A stretch of 64,000 bases of DNA from Alitta virens (Eukaryota > Annelida > Polychaeta > Phyllodocida > Nereididae): NCBI GenBank assembly GCA_932294295.1, contig OW028573.1:14032155-14096154 (forward strand). The letters run 5' to 3'. Position numbers and translations under genes: made by a program. The notes under the pieces were generated by a model. The model worked only from the letters and a program-made list of their open reading frames with translations, made no database searches and had not been told where the DNA came from. This document shows, in pieces, positions 1-13,195 of this stretch. The stretch's first letter is position 1, and each line of letters starts with the position of its first letter.

Positions 1-142
1 TGACGGGCTAATTAGGACAGGCAGGGACCACGGCAATGAGGTGACGGATGAAACAAGCCATCCAACTTGAGCTCGACCGGGAATTGAACCCGGGACCCAG
101 TGGTTGGAAGCCCATTGGGCTAGCACTGAACTAAGCCCCCAC
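1..142 (-). repeat. tRNA-derived SINE (family A), cut by window edge
   Basis: Read on the minus strand, this starts with a tRNA-like head. It has a box-A-like segment (TTAGTTCAGTGCTAG), an anticodon-loop-like CTTCCAA, and a T-arm/box B region (CCGGGTTCAATTCCCGG). Behind the head is a tail region shared with the complete copy at 61859-62089 (GTTGGATGGCT, CTGCCTGTCCTAATTAGCCC). The CTTCCAA loop and CCCGGG T-arm suggest origin from tRNA-Gly(UCC). The 3' end runs off the left edge. It is a degenerate retroposon, not a tRNA gene. Confidence 0.8.
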
Positions 143-3100
143 CCTGGGATATATTGGTGCCCATGCACTATTAGCATGTGAAGCTAGATGAAAAGCATTT
201 CTACTAATTAACTGACAACTGTGAAATTAGATTATACAATGACAAAGGATCAATTAATTATCAAAGGGTTGAATATCATGAACTCCGTGAAAATATTCTG
301 AAGTGTACAGATTTTATAGGAAAGCAAATCTTCCTGGTTCTTCATTACACTTTGAAAGTCAATGTATTAAAAAAATATAATATATAAAAAAAAGTTAAAT
401 TAAAATACCCCCGATTCATAATTAATTAATGGATGAAGGTGCTAAGATATATTGAAGAGACAGTAATTCATAGCTTTACCAATTAAACTAAAATGAAGTA
501 TTTTAATTTTCACCAACACCATAAATTAATAAGTGGATAACGCTCCAGCAAAGGGTGGTGGATAAATGATCTGACCAGAATATGACTCAATTAACAAATC
601 GATGCATCATGACTTACGAAATTCTGACACAGCCAAGAGCAGAATAACCATTGTTGGACAATCCCAAGAATCAATGAATGCTCTAACGCAATTGAATGAA
701 GGCAATTGACTGGATGCAGTTGAATAAATGAATGAACGAATGAATAAATGCAATGAAAGTGATGGGTGACTGACCTTCCAGGTTGTAATCGCGACTCAAG
801 TGGAAATTGCTGACCATGTCAGTGACTTCCGAGAGGTTAGAACAAGGCTGGTATGAGGGAAGTGTCTGGTCCATAGGCGGACAGCCCCAGTCTTCCAACA
901 CCATGATAGTGCTGGTGCAGCTTTCAAGAAACAAATCCCCAATCGTCTCGTTTGAAATCTAGACTGCATGTGACGGAGAACACAAGCCAATGTTATATAG
1001 ACTCACTGCTCAGGCTCTCTACGCAGTGGAGCAAGACATGACTGCAGCCCATCCGCAAACATTATGAGACTTGCCGGCCTGTACTTACCGTACTTTATCT
1101 CAAGGTCTCAGGATGAAAATAAAAAAAAGATCCGAAAAAAAAAGTCAAGTTTGTTGGCTGAATTGCAATGGAATCAATATCGAGCAAGCGCGGTCCGGCC
1201 TACCACGACCTTGGCACAATTCGTAACCAATGACGATCCAGACCCTCCCCCTCTCGCTGGCTCAATCTCAGAATCCGTCTCTTTTTTATCACCATAATCA
1301 GAGTCAGTGCAGTCCGCACCAATTTACATGCTCACACAATAAGCTCACGTGGGTATGTGTACTACTAGCGCATACGTTGCCCTTAATTGTCGCTACACTA
1401 CACTATTAGTGGGGCTGTTACATGTTACGTAATGTTTGCTAGCATGTGACGTTTCATTTTTGTCGCCCCGCTGCCCAAGGACGTTTTGTTTTGATGGCGA
1501 AATGTCTCATGGTATCAACAACGACTGGCCATGAACGTATAATACGTCCATGGCCTGATCGTCACTCCCAACCACATTGGCCAGACTGAGCAAGGCTATG
1601 GTCCATCGATAAATTAATCCCCGTGACATGCCTAAGGCCGAGGGCTTCCTAACCCCCTCCACACTTAGGGGGGGGGGGGGGGGTGCTAGAGGCCCCCCCC
1701 CCCCCCTCCCCGATGAACCTTGAATCTGTTTTTTACAGTTGTTGATCATGCTTTGTCTGCAAACAAAGCCAAGCCTAAAATACCGATGGACAAAACCCAA
1801 ACCATGATATATAATCAGCCTTAACTGCTGCTGATGATCACAGTTCTATGGCACAGATTAGAATAACAACTGAGACACACGCCTGCATAATTAACACCAC
1901 ACTAGCTTGAGGAATCTGGCATACTAATAAATGAATGGAGCTGTGTATATTGCGAGTATGTTTACGCTGCGCTAATATTTTTTAGGAACTCATTTATTTA
2001 TAAAAACAAACATACAGTGCATGTATACTGTGTACGCGACATATACGTAACTGCATGATTGCGTTATGGTATCAGCAATCAAACAACACTCTTACTACTA
2101 ACAAATTGTTACTCTGGAATAATTCCAAACAAATAATTTGAAATGCCACAATAGCACAGACACAATATTCACAATTTACAACCACTCCTTGCAGTATTTA
2201 TGCATGTAAAACTTTTTCATTCGTGCATGTAAAAGCACCCTCGTACGCCAAGGACCGAGGATGATGTAAAAGTACATATATAGTCTGCCATCGCCATTCA
2301 CCAAACATTCAACTGAGGGGAGGTGACGTACTGAGTCCCAAGCAATCGAGTTTTCCGTGATTTTACAGTTAGATTCATAAAATACGGTCGACTCTATACA
2401 GCTGTAGCAAGCCAGTCGCTTCTGTCTACTCCTAGCTTATAGTCAGTCAGCTTACTGAAAAATATAAACCTAGGTGAATGTAAGCAATTTATCTAATATA
2501 TCATAAAAAATGTACTTTCAGATCCGGCTTTGAGTATCCAGCTAAAGCCAGACAGTTCTGTTTAGTGGCAGGTAGCATCATATAGCAGAAGTTGTCTAGC
2601 TTTGTCTAGGTTCAATTTGACAGGCCAAAACAAAAGTTTGCAAGCCAGTGAGCACTGCCGAGCAGCGCAAATATCTTGACATCGGCCTAAAAGTATAGGA
2701 TTGTGGGATGCACCAATAAAATGGTAAAATAATTGACTGATTAACTGGCATGATCAACAGTTCCTTCCCTCACAGTAACCCTCACCCTCATATTATCAAC
2801 TTGTTTCCTAATAACCACAATGCAGGCAACTGCACAAGACTTTGCCCCAATCAACATTATCCTGCACTTGTCCTTGAAAGGGACATTCGACATGATGCTA
2901 CTTTCAGCAGTGGCACCAAACTGCCATGTCTGACAAGGGAAATGTAACTAACATTCTCCCATATATATATCCATGTCTTTCATCTGGTTTCACTTGACTT
3001 TGCGCGTGGGATTGTCTGTATTTGTATTTGTTAATTTGCGCGAACATTGACTGTGTGGTAAGTGAAGTGACCATGGTCAAAGTATTCGTCACCTTAATTT

Positions 3101-3288
3101 CACAAGTATAGCAATCGAGTGAGTATAAGCAAAAATTGCCATACAGTCACCTTTGTCATGGGTTAGTGTGTACCAGTTGACAGATGGTCAAATTGAGTAA
3201 GTCACCAGTGCTAAAGCGAACCCTGTGCACCACTGCAGGGCAACTTTCGTTATGGTTATGTTCATATATATTGGAAATTAATCTCTTG
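143..3288. other. Intergenic, no recognisable gene
   Basis: AT-rich sequence. It holds a short imperfect TGAA tract (about 723-760) and the G/C homopolymer pair at 1668-1706. Open frames are all under 100 codons, and I recognise no domain in them. No repeat family from elsewhere in the window was seen here. Confidence 0.5.
1668..1706. repeat. G16 / C14 homopolymer pair
   Basis: Sixteen G (1668-1683) are followed by a 9-nt spacer and fourteen C (1693-1706). The two tracts can pair as a hairpin, or each can form a quadruplex or i-motif. Such tracts are also prone to length error in sequencing. Confidence 0.85.
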
Positions 3289-3420
3289 GACTTGGAAGTT
3301 CAACTCCAGAGGACGTCATGTGAATCCAGGACTCTCATTGGTTAAAGCAATCCCCCTCCCCCTCCAGCCAATGAGAGTCCTAAATTCACATGGTGTCATC
3401 TGCAGTTAAGCTCCAAGGTC
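3289..3420. repeat. Foldback (inverted-repeat) element
   Basis: The left arm begins GACTTGGAAGTTCAACTCC. The right arm is its imperfect reverse complement and ends CTCCAAGGTC. The arms are about 55 bp and are best conserved near the centre (GGACTCTCATTGG against CCAATGAGAGTCC). A CCCCCTCCCCCTCC spacer separates them. There is no coding capacity. The structure fits a small MITE or foldback element. I could not assign a target duplication. Confidence 0.75.
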
Positions 3421-5586
3421 TGGTAAATTGGTTTCCTACTCTATGACAGATTTACTCCACAGGGCGACCAAAACTCTAATTAGTTGTAGCCATTATTACT
3501 AAATACTCCACGCCCTTCAGAATCAAATTGGCCTACTGCAATCACTACATGCACGGGGCTTTTGCATTATAGAGCATAATATTCGAGAAGCCTGTCTGGT
3601 TTAACCCACCAACTAAAGAGGCACCCGACGTCTTATCTGGAATTGAGACAAAGTATGACATCGGAGCCAATTAAACTGAAAACAAAGTCAACCTGTGCGT
3701 AACAGTAAGCTGGTCGAAAAAAAAGGAGTTATCAAGTTATTGTCACACCAGGACAGAACTTATCACAATATGGGACTACAACTGTACACGAGAAGTTCAA
3801 AGGCTACCAAACTTTTTGTACTAGCTCTACGGCATAAACCAAGTGTATTCTTCCTATATTATATAAATCTAGTATGAATAGGCTATACCAGTGAGATTTG
3901 CAGAAACTACAGTCCGGACTATTTCTGGACCTCGTCCGATAAAACTTTCACATTTATTTTTTTAGATTATATTCTTCATAATGGGATGATATCATGGAAA
4001 TTCCAGGCATTAGTGTGGTAGGGATTCGACAGTTGCATCCTCTACGTAGGATTTTTATGATAAGGACATTAGCAATGGGCTAGAAAAGTTGGTCAATTAC
4101 TTAATCGTAGGACCTGGTGGGCACAGGCTGAAGGACAGACAGACTAGAAGACTAGACAAGTGTATTTTTGCAATGTACCAAGTCATCTGGCGTATGTTGA
4201 AAAGCAAGGATTTACGAAGTATAAGGAAACAACAAATTAATAAATTTGGTTAATTTATAATGTCAAAAGAAGGACAAGACTAGAGCCATATTATAAAAAG
4301 GGTAAAATATTAAAAGTTCACTGTTGAATATTACCCTTTAGAATGGTATGCATAGAACATTAAAAAGTAAAACTAGTATCAAAGCCTTTAACAAAGCAAA
4401 TTTGCAATTAATTTGAGTGTGTAATTATGCATTATATATAACTTTTTAGTTTTTTACTTTATTTATTTGTCACGATATGTAATTAATTTCAATCGTATTT
4501 AAATAGATTTGTTTTCTTTTCCTTTATAATGCAAGGGGTGTGCAATTTCACAGCTTTTTAGTCTGCCCCATAGTATGCTTATGTCTTTTATTGTTTATGT
4601 CATGTACTAGTCTAACTACTGAACTACATACTGTGAGGAAATCAAAAATCTTGAATCTTGACAGACCAGAAAGACAGACTAGACACAGCCTATTTTCCTC
4701 TCAGACCCTGAATTTCTTTTGTAAAGAAATCACTGAGGACAACCTTGACTATCTAGAAAAACATGTAATTTGAGTGGTAGGAAGAGGAAGAAAAATAAGA
4801 CAAACATTGTTATGACTGAATTTTTTTGTAAAAATATTATATCAGGGACCCGACAAAACGAAACTACTTGAAATAGCCAATAATAATCTAAAAGCCCCTG
4901 CATTAATTAGCTACAGTGTATATTTCAATGACGAATGTCTGAAGGTTTCTAGCTATTATATTTCTGTTACATTATCAGTGTCCGAAGAACTAATTGGTCC
5001 AAGTCAGCAATATCAATTGATTACACAAGCATGTATGATGTCAGGTTGTTGTAAGTCCCTAACCAGAAGTCTTAATATTATCACCACAGACCACTGGCAT
5101 GACCTATATGTTATGTTTTGCCATTCGATATTAAGACAATGACCTTTTTCACACTTAGTATTATTTCTTTCAAATGCTACTATTCTTATTTTGCCTAGTG
5201 GAAAAGGTCCAAAACATCTGAAGTCAGCTGAGTATCGATCTCTTTGCACCTAATGAACTCTGTTTCTGTTGCTGCCCAACTCGTGCTAAGTGCAGCTTGG
5301 GAGAAAAACAAAGAAATCATAACATTCACCTGACAAAATACAAATCACAAACCCCACCATGTCGTCTTGATGTTGTGCTCTGTCCACATAGTTGTAATCC
5401 ATTCAAGTTGCAGTTCAGTTCTCCCATTGTATGCATGTACATCTACATATAACAACTCACTTCCCCCTAATTATTAATGATAATTAACACCACTTTCGAA
5501 TGAGGTAAAGCAGGGAAATACCTTACTTAATTTATAAGTTTCCATCTGATGATTCATTCAATGAATTTGCAAGTACTGTCAGAATG
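3421..5586. other. Intergenic, nothing recognised
   Basis: AT-rich non-coding DNA with only short open frames and no recognisable motif. The last bases (AGAATG, 5581-5586) may be one side of the target duplication of the element that follows. Confidence 0.5.
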
Positions 5587-7852
5587 GGTATCAGGTCGAA
5601 ACGTCCGAAAACCGAAACGTCCAAACCCGTAAAGTCCGATTCCCTAATCGTACGAAAAGTGTCCGAAACGTCCGAAAATAAATTTTCTGCTGTTTTATGT
5701 ACTTTTACGCAATAGTTTGTTAAATATTCATTTAATTTCTTTTACATACAAGTTCTGTCAGTAGTTTAACATGAGATTTGATAAGCAAGACCTTGTTTTA
5801 GTGATTTTAATTAAAGTTAAAGCTGACCGCACCAATTGGACGTTTCGGAGGCCGGCAATGAACCTGCTGACCGGCCAGCGCCCCCCCCCCCCCCCGCCGT
5901 CCGTCTACCGTACCCCCGTCGATTAAATGAAAATATTGATAACTTCACTTCTAGTTGACATTTCTTGACATTTGAGACAGATTCTAAATGCTAAGAATCT
6001 GAGGAGTTTGTCCTGAGTAGTTGAATACCTAGTTATATAAATTTGGTGTTCATTTCACTAATAAACATCTGATAAATAATTATAACATAATTTCTAGTAA
6101 ATACATTATTAATACATAAATTACGTTTTTAGACCAGTGGACAATTATTTTATGATGTTATAAAGGTATTATAACAATTAAATAACACCTCATATTCAAA
6201 GGCAGTTTAAAGAAAATATTGACTTTAATCAACTACTAATATAATCCCCATCAGTTGAACATAACATGGGTGGAAATATCCAATTGTGGTGGGTTGGGGA
6301 ATTAGGGAATTAAAAAAAAACTCCTGATTGCAATTAATACTAGAGCCTATCAGTGCTGAATCCAGAAGGTGGTGTTACTGTTGTATAAATGACTAATTAC
6401 TGATAGTAATATGAAATAACTCAGTGAAGGCAAGAATTGAAAATACAAATTTAAGTTAAACATACAATGAAACAAAAGATTTTTTTTTTAAGTTTTACCT
6501 AATAATTTTTTTTTTTATTGTATTTCATGAAAGGTTAGGGCTGGACATCGTTTGATCCTTAACGATTCAATATTATCGCGATAAATTTCTAACGATACAT
6601 GATATTTATCACAATAATTCTGAACAAGCTTCAGATAGATGTGTGCAAAAGAGAAAAAATTAATTTAATGTGCCTCTTTTAGCTGTGAATGAGAACTACA
6701 GTCTAACTGAGTTAAGAAACATTTCATATGATAATAGTAAATAAATCTGAATCAACACTTCAAGTAATTTGGATTGACACAGTTATCCCAGCCTAGCTTT
6801 TGAAAAACACTCTGCTCCCTGGCCGGGGGTCAACCCAGTGGACGCCTGGGGTGCCCAGTTGGCATCTTCACACTGATTGAGTATTTCTCATACTACAGCT
6901 CAAAAACAGCCTCAAACAGTGAAAACTAAGTTGGAATACATCAATAACACACTAACGTGACTTTAGAATCACTTTTCTTGCATGACAAAGCCTTCAAAAC
7001 ATTACTCTAAAGTCAACCGGAAGTTGTCGGCGAAATGTAAACAAACAACCTCTTGTGAGTTTCTGTTCAGTAGGCCTAGTTCTTAAATTCACCACCAGGG
7101 GCACTGAGGTGGGTTGCATACAACTTTTACAAGGCCAAGAGCCACGAAAAAAACAGCGAAATGCCACGAAAATAGCCCTAATTTAGCAATTTTTAGCAAA
7201 CTACTGATATCTTTCTCAAAAAACGAGCCGAATATTTTTAATCTATATATTTTAAAGTATACTGAGCCCTATGTGACACTGTTCAGCTTGATATCCACTG
7301 AGCCTATTCATTTGAAAATTTTCCTGAATGTTCCACTCTCTCACATCTCATCCTCTGACAATATCCTGAAGGCTTGCTTTCGCAACCTTCTGGATAATAA
7401 CGGTGTTGTGTTATTCGAAATGTGCAATGTGATTGGTCACTCTCTGGAATTTTTGTGGGTTAGAACACTAAATTAATCAAGTATTCTGCTGGAGATGTAT
7501 TATTTATTTATTTATTGTTCCTTTTTGGTTGTGTAGTTGATAAAACAAAATCTGAACATTACAATACTTCATTGTTATTATTATGCATATTTTATTCGTC
7601 TGTTACACTAAAATATATCTGCAATAATGGCAGCTACGGAGATTTTTTGTAAAAACGTGGTTAAGAATTTGAAATTATATTTACTTTAAGTTAAACTAGT
7701 TCATGTGTACATTGGCATTTGAAAAAATAAAATCGGACATATATCGGACGTTTCGGGAATCGGGCGTTTTGGTTTTCGGACGTTTCGGAACATTTTCGGA
7801 CGTTACGGACTCGGGGAAGTTTCGGTTTTCGGACGTTTTGACTTGTATTCCA
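5587..7852. mobile_element. 2.27-kb DNA element with long inverted termini
   Basis: The two ends are inverted copies. The left starts GGTATCAGGTCGAAACG and continues with repeats of CGAAACGTCCGAAA. The right (7735-7852), read in reverse complement, starts GGAATACAAGTCAAAACG and carries the same subterminal repeats. AGAATG flanks both sides (5581-5586 and 7853-7858), a candidate target duplication. The interior has a poly-C tract near 5880 and poly-T near 6481. Its right half (6335-7480) is related to 19930-21230. Short open frames (for example 7114-7476, plus) resemble no transposase I know. It is probably a non-autonomous DNA transposon. The superfamily is not assigned. Confidence 0.65.
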
Positions 7853-10800
7853 AGAATGTACATGCAGCGATTTCTTTCAGTATATTCATTAACAAAATGG
7901 GAAGTTGAACAAGGCATACTCACTTCATGCTATCAACAGGATTTTTGTTGGGACAGTCTGAAACAAAGAATATAGAAGCATGAGTTATACATGATATGTG
8001 GTTCACACACTTAATTTTTTGTCAGCCTGTGATTTTTCTGCACCTAAAACTAGAGATCTCGGGAGGTTCAGTTTTCTATCTGTGTATTCAGCTATTTTTC
8101 AAGCAGGGACTAAACAAGTAATTCCCCTAAAGAGGAGGATTGGTCTTGTAAATGAAAGAAGTGCGAATAATAGTAATACATCATAAATGTAGCAATAGCA
8201 GGTGCTAACTTGAAATATATAATTAAGCTAAAATAGCAGAAAAATGTAGCAACAGCAAGGTTACATAAACCAAATGTAGCAAAAAAATTTAATTGCATGT
8301 TTTGTGTGCAAAACTGATTGACATACTGTAAACAGTTGCAATAACTCCAATAGTGGACAGAGAACACAAGGGCACACAATTGCAATAAACTGACATTTAA
8401 TTATGAGCAATTCAGGCGTCAGTCTTGATTGTTATCTGAGCGGCGGGAAAACGTTGGATCCTAGCGGCCAATGGGGGCGTGGTTAAGCGGACTCGTAAAG
8501 ACAATTATTAGTTATCAGTGTAATGGTTTTATTTTCTTCAATTAAATTGCAAAAAAAAAAAGAGTTATTGGTGTCCGCTGCCGCAAAGCCAGCAAAGCAA
8601 CGCCAGCAAAAAAAATTAAAATTCCCTAATTGACCCACTGTTCCTCATTTCAAAATGGCTAACCGGACGTATCCCAGCATGCATATTTGGAAGAAAAACG
8701 GATTGCCTGAAGGCAATCCAAAAACTGGAGCATACAGTTATAACAAAGCACAAATGAAATGACCCATTGTAGTGACTGTGTCACAAGTTCACAACTGTAC
8801 ACCACACGTTTTCAATGAAAATTGATCCTCTTACAAATACACAGCGATTATAGTATCATGTTATATATATATTGAAGCTGTTTTGACTGCAAATCAAGAT
8901 CCACATGTATACATGTTGAATCACTGACCTTGGTGATTTTTCTGCAAGACTTCCGTAAGATTCATGTGCAGGTAACATAGTATTTGGCCAGTAATGTGGC
9001 TCCCCATGTGGCCTTGAGAAAAGAGCACGAAATTTGCCTGTTAACGCCACATTTTAGACCCATCAAGGTTTATATACACAGTAATTCAAAGAAATGCCCC
9101 AGGTATATCGTATGTCCCTGAGCAGCATTAAGCAACTACCAATAGTTCACGAGATCTTACAAACAGGGGAAATCCTAGAGAACATGACAGCTAAATGTAT
9201 ACCATTGGTAACAAGTTCTTGCAACTGGAACTTGAAATAGTAAGTATCAAAGTCAGGAACTTAAAATCAAACCCCTTGGAATAGCCAACTAAGAACTGCC
9301 TATCCTAAGTAGCTGTAGAATACCAAGGTGGCATAGGAGGAGGTCCCTATATATAGCACTGTATATATAGCACTGGCTTGCAATTAACACCAAGTTCGAA
9401 CCTGGGTTATTCATGGACTGCCAAAAACCATTGACTAAGCTCCCCTAACTTGGCCTTTAAAAAAAAAAAGAAACGAAAGAACACTTAATCTGGATCAGCT
9501 TGGCTACCAGTCCCCGCCATGGCTTATAAACAGAGCACTATGATCCAACCTGTCAGCTCGGTGCAAACATATTTGCATTGGACGACCTTGGCAAGACTGT
9601 TTTGCCTGTAACCGTTTTTTGATACTCCCTATCAGATAGACAGGCACTGAGCCATATACATTGTTTGAACTACTGAATGCCAAGGACCATTCAATACTCC
9701 CTCGGCATTGTGAGCAGATGGGGTGAATAGATCTAAACAGGCCAACTTTCAAGGTTATGTGCTATAAATATCATGAATATAGCCCAGCAGAATGTTTTGG
9801 GAAAAGTCCATTTATGACATCCGTAGTGTTTTAATATTATTCAAAGGAAAGCACTGACAAACAAGTTCCTGGAATTCTAAATGAGCATGAGGTATTTCCA
9901 TATTAAGTAGTGATAATGGCAGATCGAACACAAGTACATCAGAAAAATAGGACTGGCTTCTGAGGTTAAACACATCTTTTAAAAAATCAGCTTAAAGCCA
10001 ATCATTACAATTATTTGATTAGACACGTGTAATTTCTGATTGTAATGCAAGAATAAAGATCAGGAAGTACTGTAATGTAAGAATAATTTTTCAATGCCCA
10101 CATGAGAGTCGTTTATACTTTTTTTTTTCGCAAAAACCATGGAGCACAACAAAATAGACAACAATACGCCAAAACCTAAACCTTAATTCCTTTTTTAAAA
10201 AAACCTACCATAGTACATGGTACAGTTTGCTATACTTACCATTTAATTTCAATGGTATCTTTGTGACCATGACAACTGGCAGTAGGCGAAACATTTTCTT
10301 TGAATAGAGGAAACTTTAAAAATCCTTTTACAGGTATTGGAAGTTGGATTTTTGACCAACTGCCACCATTTCAAAACATTATTGGCCAGGTAATCGAAAA
10401 TGGCCACCCCCAACAAACACAATTACACACCTTGTAATTCGGTAATTTGACATGAAAGTAATTCATATTATTTATAATGTTCTCATACTTCGACAGGCAT
10501 CTCAGAAGTGTTTGTGACAGTTAATTTAGAGTGGCTAATTTCGATGACCAGCCCAATCTCGATGACTGCATGAGACGTACAAGTTTGCAGCACCCCTGGT
10601 GACAAACTGTAGAACTACTGTCAGCGCTACTGCTACACTTAGAAATGCATAGTAAAGTATAACTTTTACGAGCTGCTTAAGCTTACTTATATTTAGATAA
10701 CTGTATTCCAGTTGTACTCTAGAATCATCTGGATGATCAGACAAGGGTGATGGATGGGCAATCCCAAAGCACCAGGCATGCGCTAGACGAACGAATGAAA

Positions 10801-11445
10801 AGGAGCTAACCTCAGGTGCAAATATACGCCCTCTAGCGGTGTACCCAGCATGACATAGAGCTACATAGCAGGGGGAATGTGAAAGATGTCGGATCAAGTC
10901 GCCCAACAGGTGAACACCAGACTTGTTATGAAGAAGCTTCGGTATTCCATGAAAATATTGAAAGAATCTAATAAGCTAAATGAATTTATAAAGAAGGAAA
11001 GTGACCACTGCAACTGGCAGCATCTAAAATGAGGCTAAAAACAACAATAGAGTCTCTTCACTGAGCAGCCCTAAATTCAGCGAGACATAAGTCTTTCCTC
11101 TGCTCTTATTACTCATTTTGCTTTTCAAACATAGTAGGTCATAACTAACTGATTCCATCAATATAATTTTCTCAGGGATATAACAACTAAATGATAAGAT
11201 GTCAAATATACATTAAAATGCACTAAAAATACAGCTGCTAGGATGCAATTTGCTTCAGCCAATCAGAGTCAAGAGCGGGAACTTTTTCATCCAATGGAAT
11301 TTCAGTATTCTGTTGCAGCAACCTGGTGGAAATACAGAGAACCTTCCGTAAAAATCCACTATTATTCATTTGGCATAAGACAAATATGAAACACTCAGCT
11401 CAGTATAAATGACTGGCATAGAAAATGAACATCTTTTAAAATTCA
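7853..11445. other. Intergenic, nothing recognised
   Basis: No gene-like frame was found. Visible items are A-tracts, a small direct duplication of TATATATAGCACTG near 9346-9375, and generic AT-rich sequence. Confidence 0.5.
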
Positions 11446-11727
11446 TATGACCAGCAGCCAGAGGCAGACGTAATGATGAGAAGACGAAGCTTGAAGTATA
11501 CACCATGTTTAAAAAAATTACCGCAGGGCTGGTTCTTTTACATGCACTTGCCCCATAGGGGCATCATTGCATGTCATTGTACAATCATTACATCTGCCAT
11601 CTGCTAATGTAACCTCAATGTTCAATGCCTCAATGCCACTAAGGTCTGAAGTTTAGTCAGATTATATGACCAGCTGCCAGAGGCAGATGTTATGATGAGA
11701 TAATGAGGCTTGGAGTCCACACTTTGA
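11446..11727. repeat. Dispersed repeat C, two fragments
   Basis: Two pieces (about 11446-11495 and 11600-11727) share the core CCAGCTGCCAGAGGCAGA followed by ATGATGAGA. The second is preceded by CAATGCCTCAATGCCACT. The same word order recurs at 13132-13195 and 25000-25085. This is a dispersed, degraded repeat of unknown class. Confidence 0.6.
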
Positions 11728-11754
11728 TACACCTGTACCCAGTGGGTGGGGTAT

Positions 11755-11860
11755 TTCACTTGCCTCAGCTTCAGTGGTAGCTTACTGGGCTTCCAACCAC
11801 TGGGTCCCGGGTACAATTCCCAGTCGAGCCAAGCCCATCAGGTGCAAAAATGCAGGACAG
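11755..11860 (+). repeat. tRNA-derived SINE (family A), internally deleted
   Basis: It contains the family A head (CTTCCAACCACTGGGTCCCGG followed by AATTCCCAGTCGAGCC), but jumps from CGAGCC directly to GCCCATCAGGTGCAAAAATG. About 85 bp of the middle block present at 61859-62089 is missing. The deletion falls between AGCC words, which suggests loss by short direct repeats. Confidence 0.75.
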
Positions 11861-12839
11861 AAATACTGTGGCTCAGAAGGACAATTACGTCGTCGGTGTT
11901 TCAGCCACATGTCGTCAGTGTCTCTGCTGTGCTGCTTCAACGCATCGGCACTTGTGCATCTCTTCAGGTGTTGCGTCGGCAGCCAACTTGCTCACAAGGG
12001 GTGCAAAATGGGGTGCACACCATGACGGAGGAGTGGAGGCGCTGCAATCAGCTTGGTCGGCGGCATCGCCATGGATTCGGTGGCGCGACGTCGATCGGTG
12101 TGGCACTGATCGACATCGGCGTATCTCGGAACTGTATCTTCTCTCCGCCAGTTTATTTGTCGCTGCGGCATTTCATCTCTGCTGAGTCAACAGTCCCATA
12201 TATCTACTTACATAATATAATAGCCAATGAAGTCTGGCATGCTACAGTTAGTTTCATTAAAAATGGCCCGTCAAATTGAATTTAGACAAAGCTGTCATAG
12301 CTGGCTACTTAAAACCAGATCTAAAAGTACATATTTATGATATGTTAGATTAATTTCTTACATTTACCAATGTTTATATTTATCTGGTGATAGATGTAAG
12401 CCGATTATTAGCTATAGAAGTGGAAAGAAGCAGCTGGCTTTAGCATGTATAGACCACAGCCAGGTACAGGTCGCCACAGACAGCTAGAGTCAACCGTATT
12501 TTATGAAACTAACTGTATCTAGCATACTCCTTTAAACTTGAAAAAGACTTACTTGAACCAAATTGCAGGCTGTTTCAGTGTTATTATTTTGGCAAAATCA
12601 AAGGTAAAACTGGTGTTTATTGTACTTGGGTGTCTTTTCTGAGGCAAGGAAAAGCCCCACCTGGATGGGCAAATGTGGAGGTAAATGTTGCACTTGGAGC
12701 CGTATCATCTCATTATTACTTCTGCCTCTGGCACCTACATGTGCAGTTAGGCCTATCTTATATGAAATTTTCCCCTGCACACCCACCCATGACGAACATG
12801 GATTTTCCCATGTGATAATAACGAACCCTTTTCGAAATA

Positions 12840-13041
12840 TCCCCACAGCAACAAATGGACTCTGCAGCGACAATGTAATGACACCGTAGCGATGAAAATA
12901 TCCCGTGAAGACAGAGAAATGACACAGTAGCAATGAAATAACTCCGCATATCTGCTGAAATCATACCGTAGTGACGAGATAACTCCGTGTAGATGCCGAA
13001 ATGACACCATAGTGACGAAAATGACTCAGTAGAAACAAATT
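12840..13041. repeat. Tandem array, 41-bp unit, about five copies
   Basis: Units start at 12840, 12881, 12922, 12963 and 13004, and the first four are exactly 41 bp. The consensus begins ACACCGTAG, continues with GAYGAAATAACTCCG and ends GAAATG. The last unit decays after about 38 bp into related purine-rich sequence to about 13100. As 41 is not a multiple of three, the open frames running through it on the minus strand are not evidence of a protein. There are no unique spacers, so it is not a CRISPR array. Confidence 0.8.
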
Positions 13042-13131
13042 ACTCAGTGAAGATGACGACAACGTACGGCAGCGACACAGACGACGTACAGCAGAGACGT
13101 CCACGATGCACTTGCACTTTTGGGCCACAGT

Positions 13132-13195
13132 ACGCTATAAGACCAGCTGCCAGACATAAAGATGAGATAATGAAAACTTGGAGTCCATACTATGT
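13132..13195. repeat. Dispersed repeat C fragment
   Basis: ACCAGCTGCCAGACATAAAG is followed by ATGAGATAATG and CTTGGAGTCCATACT, closely matching the piece at 11660-11727. It sits immediately after the 41-bp array region. Confidence 0.55.

Noticed and set aside
11746..12279. 177-codon open frame with overlapping frames
   Set aside because: It starts inside the SINE head and crosses its deleted body. Several frames are open over the same GC-richer stretch, which is a composition effect.
12840..13041. CRISPR-like array
   Set aside because: The 41-bp units are contiguous and degenerate without unique spacers, and the genome is animal-like.
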